The translations under genes were made by a program, and so were the position numbers. Under the pieces are notes generated by a model, which was given only the letters and a program-made list of their open reading frames with translations, searched no databases and was not told the origin of the DNA. 22,867 nucleotides of DNA from assembly GCA_031381685.1 (NCBI GenBank), contig JANMYF010000350.1:1-22867 (forward strand). Reading direction: 5' to 3'. Shown piece after piece: positions 6,596 to 14,383 of the stretch (position 1 is the stretch's first letter; each line of letters opens with the position of its first letter). The stretch is from JANLQX01 sp031381685. Lineage in GTDB: Bacteria; Actinomycetota; Acidimicrobiia; Acidimicrobiales; JANYDT01.

Positions 6596-7031
6596 TTAGC
6601 CGATCTGTTCCGCCAGTCCGATGAGAATGCCCTCGGGACCTCGGACGTAGCAGAGCCGATACACGTCCTCATACTGGACTGCCTCGTCGACGACCTGCGC
6701 ACCGTGCTTGCCCAGCCGGGCGAGCGTATCGTCGAGGTTGTCCACGGCGAACATGATGCGAAGATTGCCAAGAGAGTCTGCGGGCGCGTTCGGGTGATCG
6801 GCGACGACATGCGGCGAGAAAGCGCGAGAGTTCGACCGCAGCGTGGCCGTCCGGCGTACGCATCATGGCGATCTCAACGCTCTGGTCGCGAAGTCCTGTG
6901 ACGCGCCCAGACCACTCTCCTTCGATCGTGGCTCGCCCTTCGAGTTGGAGGCCCAGCTCTGCGAAGAATGCGATAGCCGCATCCATCGATTCGACCACGA
7001 TGCCGACGTTGTCCATCCGTTTGCGTGGCAT
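6596..7031 (-). pseudogene. VOC/glyoxalase gene with one frameshift
   Basis: The first part reads MPRKRMDNVGIVVESMDAAIAFFAELGLQLEG and runs through TPDGHAAVELSRF. Continuing in this frame gives Arg-rich nonsense. Shifting one base at about 6818 restores the family: SPHVVADHPNAPADSLGNL, then RIMFAVDNLDDTLARLGKHGAQVVDEAVQYEDVYRLCYVRGPEGILIGLAEQIG and a TAA at 6596-6598. The joined product of about 145 aa is a complete VOC protein with the terminal GPEGI.I.LAEQ motif. The sequence is otherwise well preserved, so this is either a recent pseudogene or a sequencing indel. Confidence 0.8.
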
Positions 7032-7687
7032 GTGGCCGTCGTTCCAGAGAGTGACCTTTCCGTTCGTGATCGAACCGGAGCACAGCTAACGAGCAATCCA
7101 ACCGACACGAATAGCGAGGACAATGACGCCGTCGTTCAGTGCTTGTGATCGCGAACGAGCCACTTTCAGAGTGTGCTGCGCGGCTGTGTCGCAGCGGCAG
7201 GTCGCCCGAGAGCGAGGACTCATGACCGATCTGCCGCAGCATGCACCGAACGCTTGCGAATCCTGGCCACGCAGCCGTAGGCGGCAGTTCGCTTCCATCC
7301 GTGGACGCAGCCGCCCGTGCCCGCAACCGCCGTTAGCGGCGCTGCATAACGGGGAGAGATACCTCGACTCGAGCACAGTTGGCTCGCACTACTCCGGCCC
7401 GATTGCGTTCGGTCCCGAGCGCGCTTCGATACACGTCGCGGCCACCCTGGTAGCGATCGCCGTCTTCATCGCGTCGGGCATGTGGGTTCCCTTGCAGTTG
7501 TCGCCGAGCGCGAACCCGATCAACCAGCGGGACCAACAGGCGGGTGTGTAAAAACGAACTTTTCGCAGGAAGCAAAGCCGGACCATCTAAGGACGCTCCA
7601 CTGGCCCCCGAATGTTTCCGTTCACGTTTGCGAGCAACGTGACCGGGTAGGAATCGTCTCTTCTTCCCCAGGCTTCGGAGGCACTTC
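7032..7687. other. Long region without an intact gene
   Basis: No frame here has a ribosome site plus recognisable protein features. The only hint of coding history is a minus-strand stretch near 7389-7552 that resembles part of an IS3-type transposase, listed separately. A GGAGG ribosome site near the right end belongs to the gene at 7688. Confidence 0.4.
7389..7552 (-). mobile_element. Possible IS3-type transposase OrfB remnant
   Basis: The minus-strand frame contains SRWLIGFALGDN, then MPDAMKTAIATR, then AATCIEARSG before a stop. This recalls the integrase-core segment of IS3 OrfB proteins, 'SR.iiGwa........l...AL.mAiatRg'. The flanking catalytic HSD.GSQY motif is not legible in any frame. 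The evidence is weak and limited to about 35 residues. If correct, it pairs with the OrfA-like remnant at 3546-3632 as a second trace of mobile DNA around the cluster. Confidence 0.3.
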
Positions 7688-8098
7688 ATGAACCCGATCG
7701 ACACAATCGTTGACAACGAATCGCGCCTCGCCTGCTATGCGCTCGAGTACGTAGCCTCGCCGAGGGTTGATTCGGAATCCAAGATTCGCGCTTTGCTTGA
7801 CCGTGTTCTCTCCATCGAGGAGGAGGTCCTCGTGCCAATGACGTCGAAACTTGGACTGGGCGCAGACGTCTTCGGAAACACTGCGCAACAACTTCGTCAG
7901 CTGCGCGAAGGACTCTCTGCGGGCAGAACACGATTCTCGGACGTGGCCGAAGCGGTGATGATCACCACCAGCCGACAAGCCCGAGACTTCCGCGAGGTGG
8001 TTTTGGTGCTGTTGGAAAAGGAACTCAGCGAGAACGATGAGGCGCAGTTCGAACTCCTTATCGCGCCCTTCGGGGACGACTACCACGTGAGCGCCTAA
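7688..8098 (+). CDS. Hemerythrin-like helical protein lacking metal ligands
   Basis: This 136-aa protein begins MNPIDTIVDNESRLACYALEY and is preceded by a GGAGG ribosome site. It appears all-helical. The segment KIRALLDRVLSIEEEVLVPMTSKLG resembles the 'LL.H...EE..lyP' helix of HHE hemerythrins, and LLEKELSENDEAQFELLIAPFG resembles the closing 'H...EE..lfP' helix. The histidines that bind the iron pair are replaced, and the only His is near the C-terminus (DDYHVSA). I therefore propose a hemerythrin-like scaffold without metal. The gene precedes a catalase and a true hemerythrin on the same strand but is separated from them by about 420 bp. It could also be an unrelated helical protein. Confidence 0.55.
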   Translation: MNPIDTIVDNESRLACYALEYVASPRVDSESKIRALLDRVLSIEEEVLVPMTSKLGLGADVFGNTAQQLRQLREGLSAGRTRFSDVAEAVMITTSRQARDFREVVLVLLEKELSENDEAQFELLIAPFGDDYHVSA

Positions 8099-8418
8099 TC
8101 GGCCGTGTCCGAGCAATCCTCCTCCTCGTCGGGTACCCCTGCGGCGGTTGCATCTGCGACGAAATCGACGGGGGCCACGACCACGTACACCAACGGATTG
8201 CCGCGTGCACCGGAGCGCACCTCGCCGGCGTGGTCGAAGGTGTAGGAGACCGGCCCGCTGAGGTCGTTCATCCTTGCCGGCGTGGCGGCTGGTGGTGTGG
8301 AGCGGCAGCGCTGCGGCCTGTCGTCGCCGACGATGAACGGTTCCCACCCGTCCGTGGTTTGGGCGAGCGCGAGCCGGGTAGTGCCGCATTGCGCGACGTA
8401 ACCAAGGACAACGTCAGG
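8095..8418 (-). pseudogene. Possible decayed minus-strand gene
   Basis: This frame is open for about 107 codons and ends at a TAG that overlaps the stop of the gene at 7688-8098. It reads VVLGYVAQCGTTRLALAQTTDGWEPF near its start, later VSYTFDHAGEVRSGARG, then NPLVYVVVAPVDFVAD, and ends in an acidic tail. No ATG, GTG or TTG occurs before 8271, so either only the last 58 aa are expressed or the N-terminus has been lost. The strand alternation and acidic tail look protein-like, but I recognise no family. The codons are not strongly biased, so chance openness remains possible. Confidence 0.3.
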
Positions 8419-8477
8419 TCAGCAAACCGTGGGCGGGACGGGCCAGGACCGTCGCGTCGCTCGGCGAACGACGGGGA

Positions 8478-8492
8478 CGATCAGAGTGATCG
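8478..8492. promoter_or_regulatory. Palindrome upstream of catalase
   Basis: CGATCA and TGATCG are separated by GAG, a 6-3-6 inverted repeat 25 bp before the catalase ATG and just before its AGGAGAAAGGA ribosome site. It could be an operator for a redox or other regulator. No assignment to a known regulator is possible from sequence alone. Confidence 0.35.
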
Positions 8493-8516
8493 CCTAGGCA
8501 GGAGAAAGGAATTCTG

Positions 8517-10748
8517 ATGGCAAAGTCACCAGGCCGCGGCAGGTCGAAAGTCGACGCAACGGCGTCGCCGAAGGCCGGCGCCAAAGCCAAAGCCAAGCCT
8601 GTGAAGGCCGTGGCCGCGAAGGTCGCAACAGCCAAGAAATCGGCTCAGACGACGGTGCCGCCCCCGGTGTTCGGCGCGGGTGGTCGTGCGGACCTGGTCG
8701 ACACGGCCTCAGGGGTCGGCGTGCTCTCGCCTCGCACCGGTGACCTTCCCGGTCAGGACAGCGAGTTCCTCACGAGCGCGCAGGGCGTGCGTATTCCGCA
8801 CACGGACGATTCACTCAAGGCCGGCCGCCGGGGCCCGGTGTTGATGGACGACTTCCATCTCCGCGAGAAGATCATGCACTTCGACCACGAGCGGATACCG
8901 GAACGGGTGGTTCACGCTCGCGGCGTCGGCGTCCATGGCGAGTTCACGTCGTATGGGACGGCGGGCGATCTGACGAGCGCCGGCTTCCTCGCGTCGGACG
9001 TGACGACACCGGTATTTGTACGTTTCTCTACAGTGGTCGGCTCCCGTGGCTCCGCGGATACTGCTCGTGACGTACGAGGTTTCGCGACAAAGTTCTATGC
9101 AGCCGAAGGTGTCTTCGACTTGGTCGGCAACAACATCCCCGTGTTCTTCATCCGCGATGCCATCAAGTTTCCCGATCTCATCCATGCGGCGAAGCCGGAG
9201 GCTGACCTGGACGTACCGCAAGCGTCGACCGCCCATTCGACGTTTTGGGATTTTGTCTCATCGATCCCGGAATCACCTCACATGCTGATGTGGGTGATGT
9301 CTGATCGCGCGATCCCCCGCTCGCTGCGAATGATGGAGGGCTTTGGTGTCCACACTTTCCGCCTCATCAACGACGCGAGGGAGACGGTCCTCGTGAAGTT
9401 TCATTGGAAGCCCACCCTTGGCGTGCATGGCTTGGAGTGGGAGGAAGCGCAGCTGCTTGCTGGGTTGAACCCCGACTTCCATCGGCGTGACCTCTATCAA
9501 GCGATCGCTGCCGGCATCTTCCCGCAGTGGGAACTCGGTGTGCAGGTCTTCCCCGACACCGAGGACCAGACCTTCGAAGGCATCGACCTGCTCGACTCGA
9601 CCAAGCTGGTCCCCGAAGAACTCGCACCCGTGCGGCCGATCGGGCTGATGACGCTCAACCGCAACCCGACGAACTTCTTCTCCGAGACCGAGCAGGTCGC
9701 CTTCCACGTGGGCCACCTCGTGGCCGGAATCGAAGCAACCGACGACCCGCTGATGCATGGCCGGCTGTTCAGCTACCTCGACACCCAGCTCACGCGTCTC
9801 GGCGGGCCGAATTTCGACCAGATCCCGATCAATCGGCCGCAGTCCCCGGTGAACGACAACCATCGCGACGGGTTCATGCAGATGCGCGTCCCGCACGGTC
9901 GTACGCCGTATCTGCCCAACGCCCTCGGCGGAGGCTGCCCATTCCTGGCGGACGCGAGCTCCGGCGGCTACGAGCACATCCCTCGCCCGGTGATGGGCCC
10001 CAAGACCCGCGCGCGGGCCGAGACCGACAACTTCAGCCAAGCCACCATGTTCTACCGAAGCCTGACCGCACTCGAGCGCCAGCACGTGGTGAACGCATTC
10101 AGCTTCGAACTCAGCCACGTGGACGCACCGATCGTGGTGCAACGGATGCTGGCCATGCTGGCCAACGTCGACACCGAGCTGTGCGAGCTCGTTGCCACCG
10201 CTCTCGGCGAACAAGCCCCGGTGGGAACGCCCAACGACGACGTCGAGCCGTCCGCTGCGTTGTCGATGATCCGTGACGAGGTGTATCCGGTGGACGGCCG
10301 CGTCGTACAGATCCTGGCCACCGATGGCTCCGACCTCGACGGCATCACCGCCCTGTGCGACGCCATCACCGCTGCCGGAGGGTTCGCCCATGTCGTCGCG
10401 CCACGAAAGGGCGTCCTGCGATCCGACGGCCGGGTTCTCGCCGTCGACCGCACCTTGATGAGCGCGTCGTCCACCGACGCCGACGCTGTCCTGCTCGCGT
10501 CGGGTAGCGCAGCCCTCGCCCAGCCGGGCGTACGGACCTACATCGAGATCGCCTTCCGGCACGGCAAGTCGGTCGGTGCATGGGGCGACAGCTGCGAAAC
10601 GCTCCGGGAATGGAACCTCGGTGAGGATGATCCGGGGGTCTTCCTGACCGACTCGGCGGTCGACCTCGCCGACCCGCTCATCGAGGCGATGGGCGGGCAC
10701 CGGCATTGGTCCCGCTTCAACGCAAACCTGCTCGTCACCCAGAACTGA
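8517..10748 (+). CDS. katE: Large-subunit catalase HPII (KatE type) with C-terminal PfpI-like domain
   Basis: The 743-aa protein decomposes hydrogen peroxide to water and oxygen in the cytoplasm. Catalytic residues are visible: His133 in RVVHARG, Asn206 in LVGNNIPVFF, and the proximal haem ligand Tyr420 in RLFSYLDTQ. His397 in VAFHVGH matches the His that forms the His-Tyr crosslink of E. coli HPII. All four sit five residues beyond the HPII numbering. The catalase core runs to about residue 570. Residues 590-743 form the flavodoxin/DJ-1-like domain of large catalases (ILATDGSDLDGI, GKSVGAWGDSCETL). Residues 1-50 are an unusual Lys/Ala/Pro-rich tail resembling histone H1. A strong ribosome site lies just upstream. 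The hemerythrin gene follows after 7 bp. Confidence 0.95.
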   Translation: MAKSPGRGRSKVDATASPKAGAKAKAKPVKAVAAKVATAKKSAQTTVPPPVFGAGGRADLVDTASGVGVLSPRTGDLPGQDSEFLTSAQGVRIPHTDDSLKAGRRGPVLMDDFHLREKIMHFDHERIPERVVHARGVGVHGEFTSYGTAGDLTSAGFLASDVTTPVFVRFSTVVGSRGSADTARDVRGFATKFYAAEGVFDLVGNNIPVFFIRDAIKFPDLIHAAKPEADLDVPQASTAHSTFWDFVSSIPESPHMLMWVMSDRAIPRSLRMMEGFGVHTFRLINDARETVLVKFHWKPTLGVHGLEWEEAQLLAGLNPDFHRRDLYQAIAAGIFPQWELGVQVFPDTEDQTFEGIDLLDSTKLVPEELAPVRPIGLMTLNRNPTNFFSETEQVAFHVGHLVAGIEATDDPLMHGRLFSYLDTQLTRLGGPNFDQIPINRPQSPVNDNHRDGFMQMRVPHGRTPYLPNALGGGCPFLADASSGGYEHIPRPVMGPKTRARAETDNFSQATMFYRSLTALERQHVVNAFSFELSHVDAPIVVQRMLAMLANVDTELCELVATALGEQAPVGTPNDDVEPSAALSMIRDEVYPVDGRVVQILATDGSDLDGITALCDAITAAGGFAHVVAPRKGVLRSDGRVLAVDRTLMSASSTDADAVLLASGSAALAQPGVRTYIEIAFRHGKSVGAWGDSCETLREWNLGEDDPGVFLTDSAVDLADPLIEAMGGHRHWSRFNANLLVTQN

Positions 10749-10755
10749 GACCATC

Positions 10756-11166
10756 ATGCCCAACATCATCAATCTCATCCTCGAAGATCACCGCACCGTC
10801 GAGGCACTCTTTGCTCGATTCAACCAGAACGCCGAGGGAACGGTGGCGGCGACGATCTGCCGTGCCCTGAACGCCCATTCCGAAGCCGAAGAGCTCGTTG
10901 CCTATCCGGCATTCGCCGAAGTGCTGGGCGTCGCCGTGGAAGACCTCTACGACGAGCAGGCCCACGCCAAGGCGCTCATCAACCGCGCCATGCAGGCGGA
11001 AGGAACCGGGCTGATCTCGGTTCTCGCCGATCTTGAAGCTGGCATCACTGAACACGTGGCCGAGGAAGAGCAGACCTTTCTTCCCCAGCTCGGCGAAGCG
11101 CTGCCGGTTGATCAGCTGAACGTCCTAGGAGCAAAGTACCTCGCTGTGAAGCTTCGACTCGGATGA
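10756..11166 (+). CDS. Hemerythrin HHE-domain protein
   Basis: This 136-aa four-helix protein carries the di-iron ligand pattern: His in ILEDHRTVE (helix 1), His and Glu in NAHSEAEE (helix 2), His in DEQAHAKAL (helix 3), and His and Glu in TEHVAEEEQTFLP (helix 4). Such small HHE proteins bind a di-iron centre and sense or bind oxygen, nitric oxide or peroxide; which of these applies here is unknown. The gap of 7 bp to the catalase indicates one transcript, so an oxidative-stress role is likely. A strong stem-loop follows the stop codon and probably ends the operon. Confidence 0.9.
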   Translation: MPNIINLILEDHRTVEALFARFNQNAEGTVAATICRALNAHSEAEELVAYPAFAEVLGVAVEDLYDEQAHAKALINRAMQAEGTGLISVLADLEAGITEHVAEEEQTFLPQLGEALPVDQLNVLGAKYLAVKLRLG

Positions 11167-11173
11167 CGACTCC

Positions 11174-11203
11174 TGCGCATCCGCTGTGGTCGGCGGATGC
11201 GCA
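11174..11203 (+). terminator. Stem-loop after catalase-hemerythrin operon
   Basis: TGCGCATCCGC (11174-11184) and GCGGATGCGCA (11193-11203) form an uninterrupted 11-bp stem with an 8-nt loop, 8 bp after the hemerythrin stop codon. There is no T-run, which is common in high-GC actinobacterial terminators. Confidence 0.7.
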
Positions 11204-11622
11204 GGGTTGGGCGAGTTCTCACCGCGAGTTCATTCTCCGCCGGACGCATCTTCTCGATTTCGCACGTTCGCTGGCTGACGGGCGTGGCTCGCCCGCACAG
11301 ACGTGACGGACCTCGACTCGGTTCTGGCCATATGACCACGATTTCCGAGCGGGCCGTCATAAAGCGGCTTCGGCAACCCTCGGCCGGGCAGCTGAAGAAT
11401 CCCACGGCCTCCGGGCGTCGCGGTTGCGTTACAAAGGTCTCGCACGCCGCGGTTTCATCCGTATCGCGTCTTCCGACCGGTACCCCGCACCCGGTCTGTC
11501 GAACGGCTCGATTTCCATCACACGGAAGGATGCTCGCCGGCCCGGCAATTCAGCAGAGCAGGTGTTTGGAGCCCGTCGTCAGTACGTGTACGCGGCCGCT
11601 CCCGATGTAACGCTTGTAGCTC
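11204..11622. other. Non-coding region between convergent operons
   Basis: I see no gene here. Frames open on both strands lack ribosome sites and recognisable motifs. One GCGGCCGC octamer at 11592-11599 matches the arms of the hairpin just to the right. Confidence 0.4.
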
Positions 11623-11657
11623 GCGGCCGCTACCCGGCTCCGCCGGGTAGCGGCCGC
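11623..11657 (-). terminator. 16-bp perfect hairpin downstream of DUF6458 gene
   Basis: GCGGCCGCTACCCGGC (11623-11638) and its exact reverse complement (11642-11657) form a 16-bp stem with a 3-nt loop, an exceptionally stable structure. It lies 18 bp past the end of the DUF6458 gene on the minus strand and is probably its terminator. Both arms contain the GCGGCCGC octamer, which occurs a third time at 11592. Confidence 0.65.
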
Positions 11658-11675
11658 AGGCCGTCAGGCTGCAGG

Positions 11676-11900
11676 TCAGCGGCGCTCCTCCACAACCACG
11701 TCACGCACCACATCGCGACGAGTACCGATGCCGCCCCACGAAGACCAGAACGCGAGGCTCACCACCGCCCCCACAATGCCGATGATGAACAGAATCAACC
11801 CGGCGGTGTGGATGTTGAATCCGTCGGTCGACGAGACGTTGACTGCCCAGCGCATGATGGCGCCCGCAGCGATGAACAAGATGCTAATGGTGATGCCCAT
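11676..11900 (-). CDS. DUF6458 family small membrane protein
   Basis: The ATG at 11900 (MGITISILFIAAGAIMRWAV) gives 74 aa and is preceded by a GAGAGAGA ribosome region. A longer frame reaches 11981, but homologues begin with this first membrane helix. Two hydrophobic helices are evident: residues 3-22, and residues 35-58 (TAGLILFIIGIVGAVVSLAFW). They are followed by SSWGG and a charged tail (RRDVVRDVVVEERR). This is the pattern of the actinobacterial DUF6458 family. The function is unknown. It appears to be a single-gene unit with a strong downstream hairpin. Confidence 0.85.
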   Translation of the reverse strand: MGITISILFIAAGAIMRWAVNVSSTDGFNIHTAGLILFIIGIVGAVVSLAFWSSWGGIGTRRDVVRDVVVEERR

Positions 11901-12059
11901 GATTTCTCTCTCCTTGCGTGGCCCGCAAAGTGCGGTCTGCTCATCGGAGTTGTATCCGGTACTTCTGCAGGTGAAACACACGACGAGAAATTCGGCCTGG
12001 CTTGAAGTACGTCGGGCCTGTTGGCTTCCATCGTTGGTCGATTGGATGCAGCCAGCTTG

Positions 12060-12272
12060 TCAGTGCGCCGCCATCTCCAGCCGGAAGTCATCGTGCAAGC
12101 GCGTTACCCACAGGTCGCTGAAGGACGAAACGCCGGGCCTCGACTGCAGCTGACGCAGAAGGTCCTCCGTTACTTCGGCCGATCCGATTCGCGGTCGTGC
12201 TCGTATATAGCGTGCACCCGCGGCGTTCCCTGGCAGTATTTCGCCGTTATCGGTCTTCGGATTGTCTCCCAA
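12060..12272 (-). CDS. Small hypothetical protein (uncertain)
   Basis: A 70-aa frame from a TTG at 12272 reads LGDNPKTDNGEILPGNAAGARYIRARPRIG, then EVTEDLLRQLQSRPGVSSFSDLWVTRLHDDFRLEMAAH. It has a polar N-terminus and a plausible amphipathic helix (EVTEDLLRQLQ). No ATG precedes it and no ribosome site stands out. The frame remains open further upstream without a better start. I recognise no family. It may be an unexpressed frame. Confidence 0.3.
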   Translation of the reverse strand: MGDNPKTDNGEILPGNAAGARYIRARPRIGSAEVTEDLLRQLQSRPGVSSFSDLWVTRLHDDFRLEMAAH

Positions 12273-12498
12273 CTCGGGCCTGGTGTCACGGCCCTGGGTC
12301 TGGTCCGGGTGGGCAATCTCGGAACGGCCCCGCGCAGGTCCACCCGGGAAAGACCTCAGTCGGCGTGATCGCGCTTCAACATCTTTTCTTCTTTGGCGGA
12401 GTCGATGACGGACGATTCACGTTTCCTCCCAACGTTCTGTCTAATGCGCCCTGCGCCCGCGCGACACACTTGCAATCCTCCACCGCCCTCTGCGAGTG

Positions 12499-12864
12499 CT
12501 ACGCCTTGTTCGTCCAACGCCGCTTGCTCGAGCCCTTGTCCATCAGCTCTTGCCAGCTCCCCTCGCTCAGTTGGACATCGAGACGCGCCGCCGCCCTGAC
12601 GATCCTGTCCCACGCCTCAGCCCGCTCCGTATCGGTCGCGCCTTCGACCTGATCGAAGCGCGCGACGGCATTGCGGACGTGTTTGGCATCGGTGAGTGGT
12701 TCCTTCCGTTGGTTCGGAAACGCGAACGCCGACTCGGGAAGGCGATTGCGCTCTTCGGTCGTAAGACCAGGTACTTTCCCGGCCCCTGCCTTCCTGGTGC
12801 CTTGCGTCGTGGCCTTCCTCGTGACTTGCGGTGTGCATGACGTGGCCTTCTTGCGCGTTGCCAT
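12499..12864 (-). CDS. DUF6582-type small protein with basic N-terminal tail
   Basis: The ATG at 12864 follows a clear GGAGGG ribosome site and gives 121 aa. Residues 1-30 are a Lys/Arg/Thr-rich tail (MATRKKATSC..RKATTQGTRKAGAGK). The conserved body is PESAFAFPNQRKEPLTDAKHVRNAVARFDQVEGATDTERAEAWDRIVRAAARLDV. It matches small proteins annotated DUF6582, also seen in phage and stress contexts, with 'FAFP.QRK.P..D..HVRNA.ARF.QV'. The basic tail recalls that of the catalase in this window, and contact with nucleic acid is possible. The function is unknown. Confidence 0.75.
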   Translation of the reverse strand: MATRKKATSCTPQVTRKATTQGTRKAGAGKVPGLTTEERNRLPESAFAFPNQRKEPLTDAKHVRNAVARFDQVEGATDTERAEAWDRIVRAAARLDVQLSEGSWQELMDKGSSKRRWTNKA

Positions 12865-13056
12865 CGACCCTCCATTGTTAGGGGTACGCCCTCCACTCCC
12901 AATCTCTTCTAACCGACGTCGGCCGAGACCGTCGCGACTACCCTTTTGCCCGTCGGGTAGACACCATCGTCTTGACTTTGGCGGAGAGCTCGTTCCGCGG
13001 AACCCCTGTGGTGTATCGGAGGCCGGGCGAGCGCCAGGGCCCGAGCGCAGATGCAA

Positions 13057-13084
13057 GAACTCCTCGGCCGGGGCCGAGGAGTTC
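13057..13084 (-). terminator. Hairpin after sortase operon
   Basis: GAACTCCTCGGCC (13057-13069) and GGCCGAGGAGTTC (13072-13084) are exact inverted repeats forming a stem of about 12 bp with a very short loop. It lies 48 bp beyond the stop of the anchored protein on the minus strand and probably terminates the sortase operon. Confidence 0.6.
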
Positions 13085-13131
13085 GTTGTTGATGCTCGAG
13101 GTTGCTGAGGGCCGTGCGTGCGGCCTCCCAA

Positions 13132-13512
13132 CTACCGGATTGAGCGACCCGTCGAACGACGACGCATGAGCCAGAACCCGGCGCCGGCGGCACCGACCGC
13201 TCCGACGGCGACCGCCAGAAGAGGAGCTGTGTTCGAGTGATCCTGGTCGACGGATCCTCCGAAACCGGCGTCCACGCCGCCCACGGGCTCGTCCACGACG
13301 GTCGTATCCGTCGTCGCGTCCGTCGCGACTGACGTATCGGTTGCGGCGGCGACGACTGTGGTCGTGGTGTCACTCTGAGCGTAGGCGGGGGTTGCCACCA
13401 TCGGTGCGAGCAGCGCGACGCTCAGCAGTCCGGCGTAGGTGAGTTTTGAACAGCGGCGGACGCCAGATGCGTCAGACGAACGTTGTGTGGTGGGTCGAAA
13501 AAAATGAGACAT
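13132..13512 (-). CDS. Small surface protein with signal peptide and C-terminal membrane anchor
   Basis: This 126-aa protein has a signal peptide (LTYAGLLSVALLAPMVATPAYA, cleavage after AYA near residue 45). A Thr/Asp/Val-rich, low-complexity extracellular segment follows (SDTTTTVVAAATDTSVATDATTDTTVV). It ends with a hydrophobic helix (APLLAVAVGAVGAAGAGFWLM) and an arginine tail (RRRSTGRSIR). That is the layout of a sortase substrate. The usual LPXTG or LAXTG pentapeptide is not present before the helix, where the sequence is DQDHSNTAPLL. The upstream gene on the same strand, about 100 bp away, is a class F sortase. It could be the sortase substrate with a divergent sorting signal, or simply a membrane-anchored protein. 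Confidence 0.75.
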   Translation of the reverse strand: MSHFFRPTTQRSSDASGVRRCSKLTYAGLLSVALLAPMVATPAYAQSDTTTTVVAAATDTSVATDATTDTTVVDEPVGGVDAGFGGSVDQDHSNTAPLLAVAVGAVGAAGAGFWLMRRRSTGRSIR

Positions 13513-13615
13513 GGGGGCTCCTTAGGTTGGGACCGGACCAATGCCCGGCATTCTTCGCCGGCAAACGTCTCAGCGTGACACCTGTTTCACTTCGCCCGAT
13601 GGGCAGCGTTGCCGG

Positions 13616-14383
13616 CTACCTGGACGCGTGGCGGCCACCAGGAGGGACAGGCGATTCCCCGGGCTCCGTTGAGGAAGCGGCGTACACGATGACGTTGTCG
13701 ACATAGTGCCCGGTGCGCCGATCGAAGCTTCCGCCGCAGGTCACCAGACGCAAGTCATCGGGCGAACCGCGGTACACCCGAGCAGAAGGAAAGCTCGACT
13801 TGCGAACCGTTTCGAGGTCCCGGACGGTGAACTCGCGCGTTGTAGCTCCCGCAACGCCGTCGAACCGGACGACGATCTGATCGCCCTTCGTGAGATGTTT
13901 GAGGCGGAAGAAGACTGCTGGTCCGGTTCGCGAATCGACGTGCCCGACGATGACCGTCGGCCCGGCCCGACGCCGCGAACGCCACCATCCCACATCGTTC
14001 GGATTGGCGGGGACTTCGAGCACTCCCGTTCGACCCACAGCGAGAGGACCAAGCGCAACGTCGACATTTATGGCATCGATCACCAGCCTCGCGGGGGCAG
14101 CCTCGTGCCGCAGCGTCGTCGGAACGCGAACCGATGAGGACCCGACAGTAGCCACCTGGGTCGTTTGCGGTGGCGGGGCTGCGCGGGGCGACGGCGCCGA
14201 CGTTCGCGGCGCAGCGGTAGTCACTGCCGACATAGCCGGCCGTGTGGGTTCAGCGACGGAATTCGTAGGACGGGAAGGCCCGGCAGCATCGGAGTCAGGC
14301 CCCGAACACGCCGTCAGAGAGACACTCGCAATAGCTACGTACGCGGCGAGGCACCGGTGCGACGGAACGAGTCTGTGCGACAA
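13616..14383 (-). CDS. Class F sortase, lipoprotein-like N-terminus
   Basis: This 255-aa protein has an N-terminal export signal ending in a lipobox-like SLTACSG (about residues 22-28), then a Pro/Thr/Ala-rich linker to residue 85. The sortase domain starts at APARLVIDAINVDVALG. The catalytic His is in VIVGHVDSRTGPAVFFRL and the catalytic Cys in LRLVTCGGSFDRRTGHY, whose following Arg residues supply the active-site arginine. The order and the short GH.D signature fit class F sortases of actinobacteria. Such enzymes cleave a C-terminal sorting signal and join the protein to the cell envelope. The next gene encodes a small protein with a C-terminal anchor, a plausible substrate. Confidence 0.88.
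   Translation of the reverse strand: MSHRLVPSHRCLAAYVAIASVSLTACSGPDSDAAGPSRPTNSVAEPTRPAMSAVTTAAPRTSAPSPRAAPPPQTTQVATVGSSSVRVPTTLRHEAAPARLVIDAINVDVALGPLAVGRTGVLEVPANPNDVGWWRSRRRAGPTVIVGHVDSRTGPAVFFRLKHLTKGDQIVVRFDGVAGATTREFTVRDLETVRKSSFPSARVYRGSPDDLRLVTCGGSFDRRTGHYVDNVIVYAASSTEPGESPVPPGGRHASR

Noticed and set aside
9273..10778. 501-codon minus-strand frame opposite the catalase
   Set aside because: It is long only because high-GC coding DNA lacks stops on the antisense strand. The catalase residues are all on the plus strand.
12356..12613. 85-codon minus-strand frame ending SAKEEKMLKRDHAD
   Set aside because: Most of it overlaps the DUF6582 gene in another frame, and the remainder has no start or ribosome site of its own.
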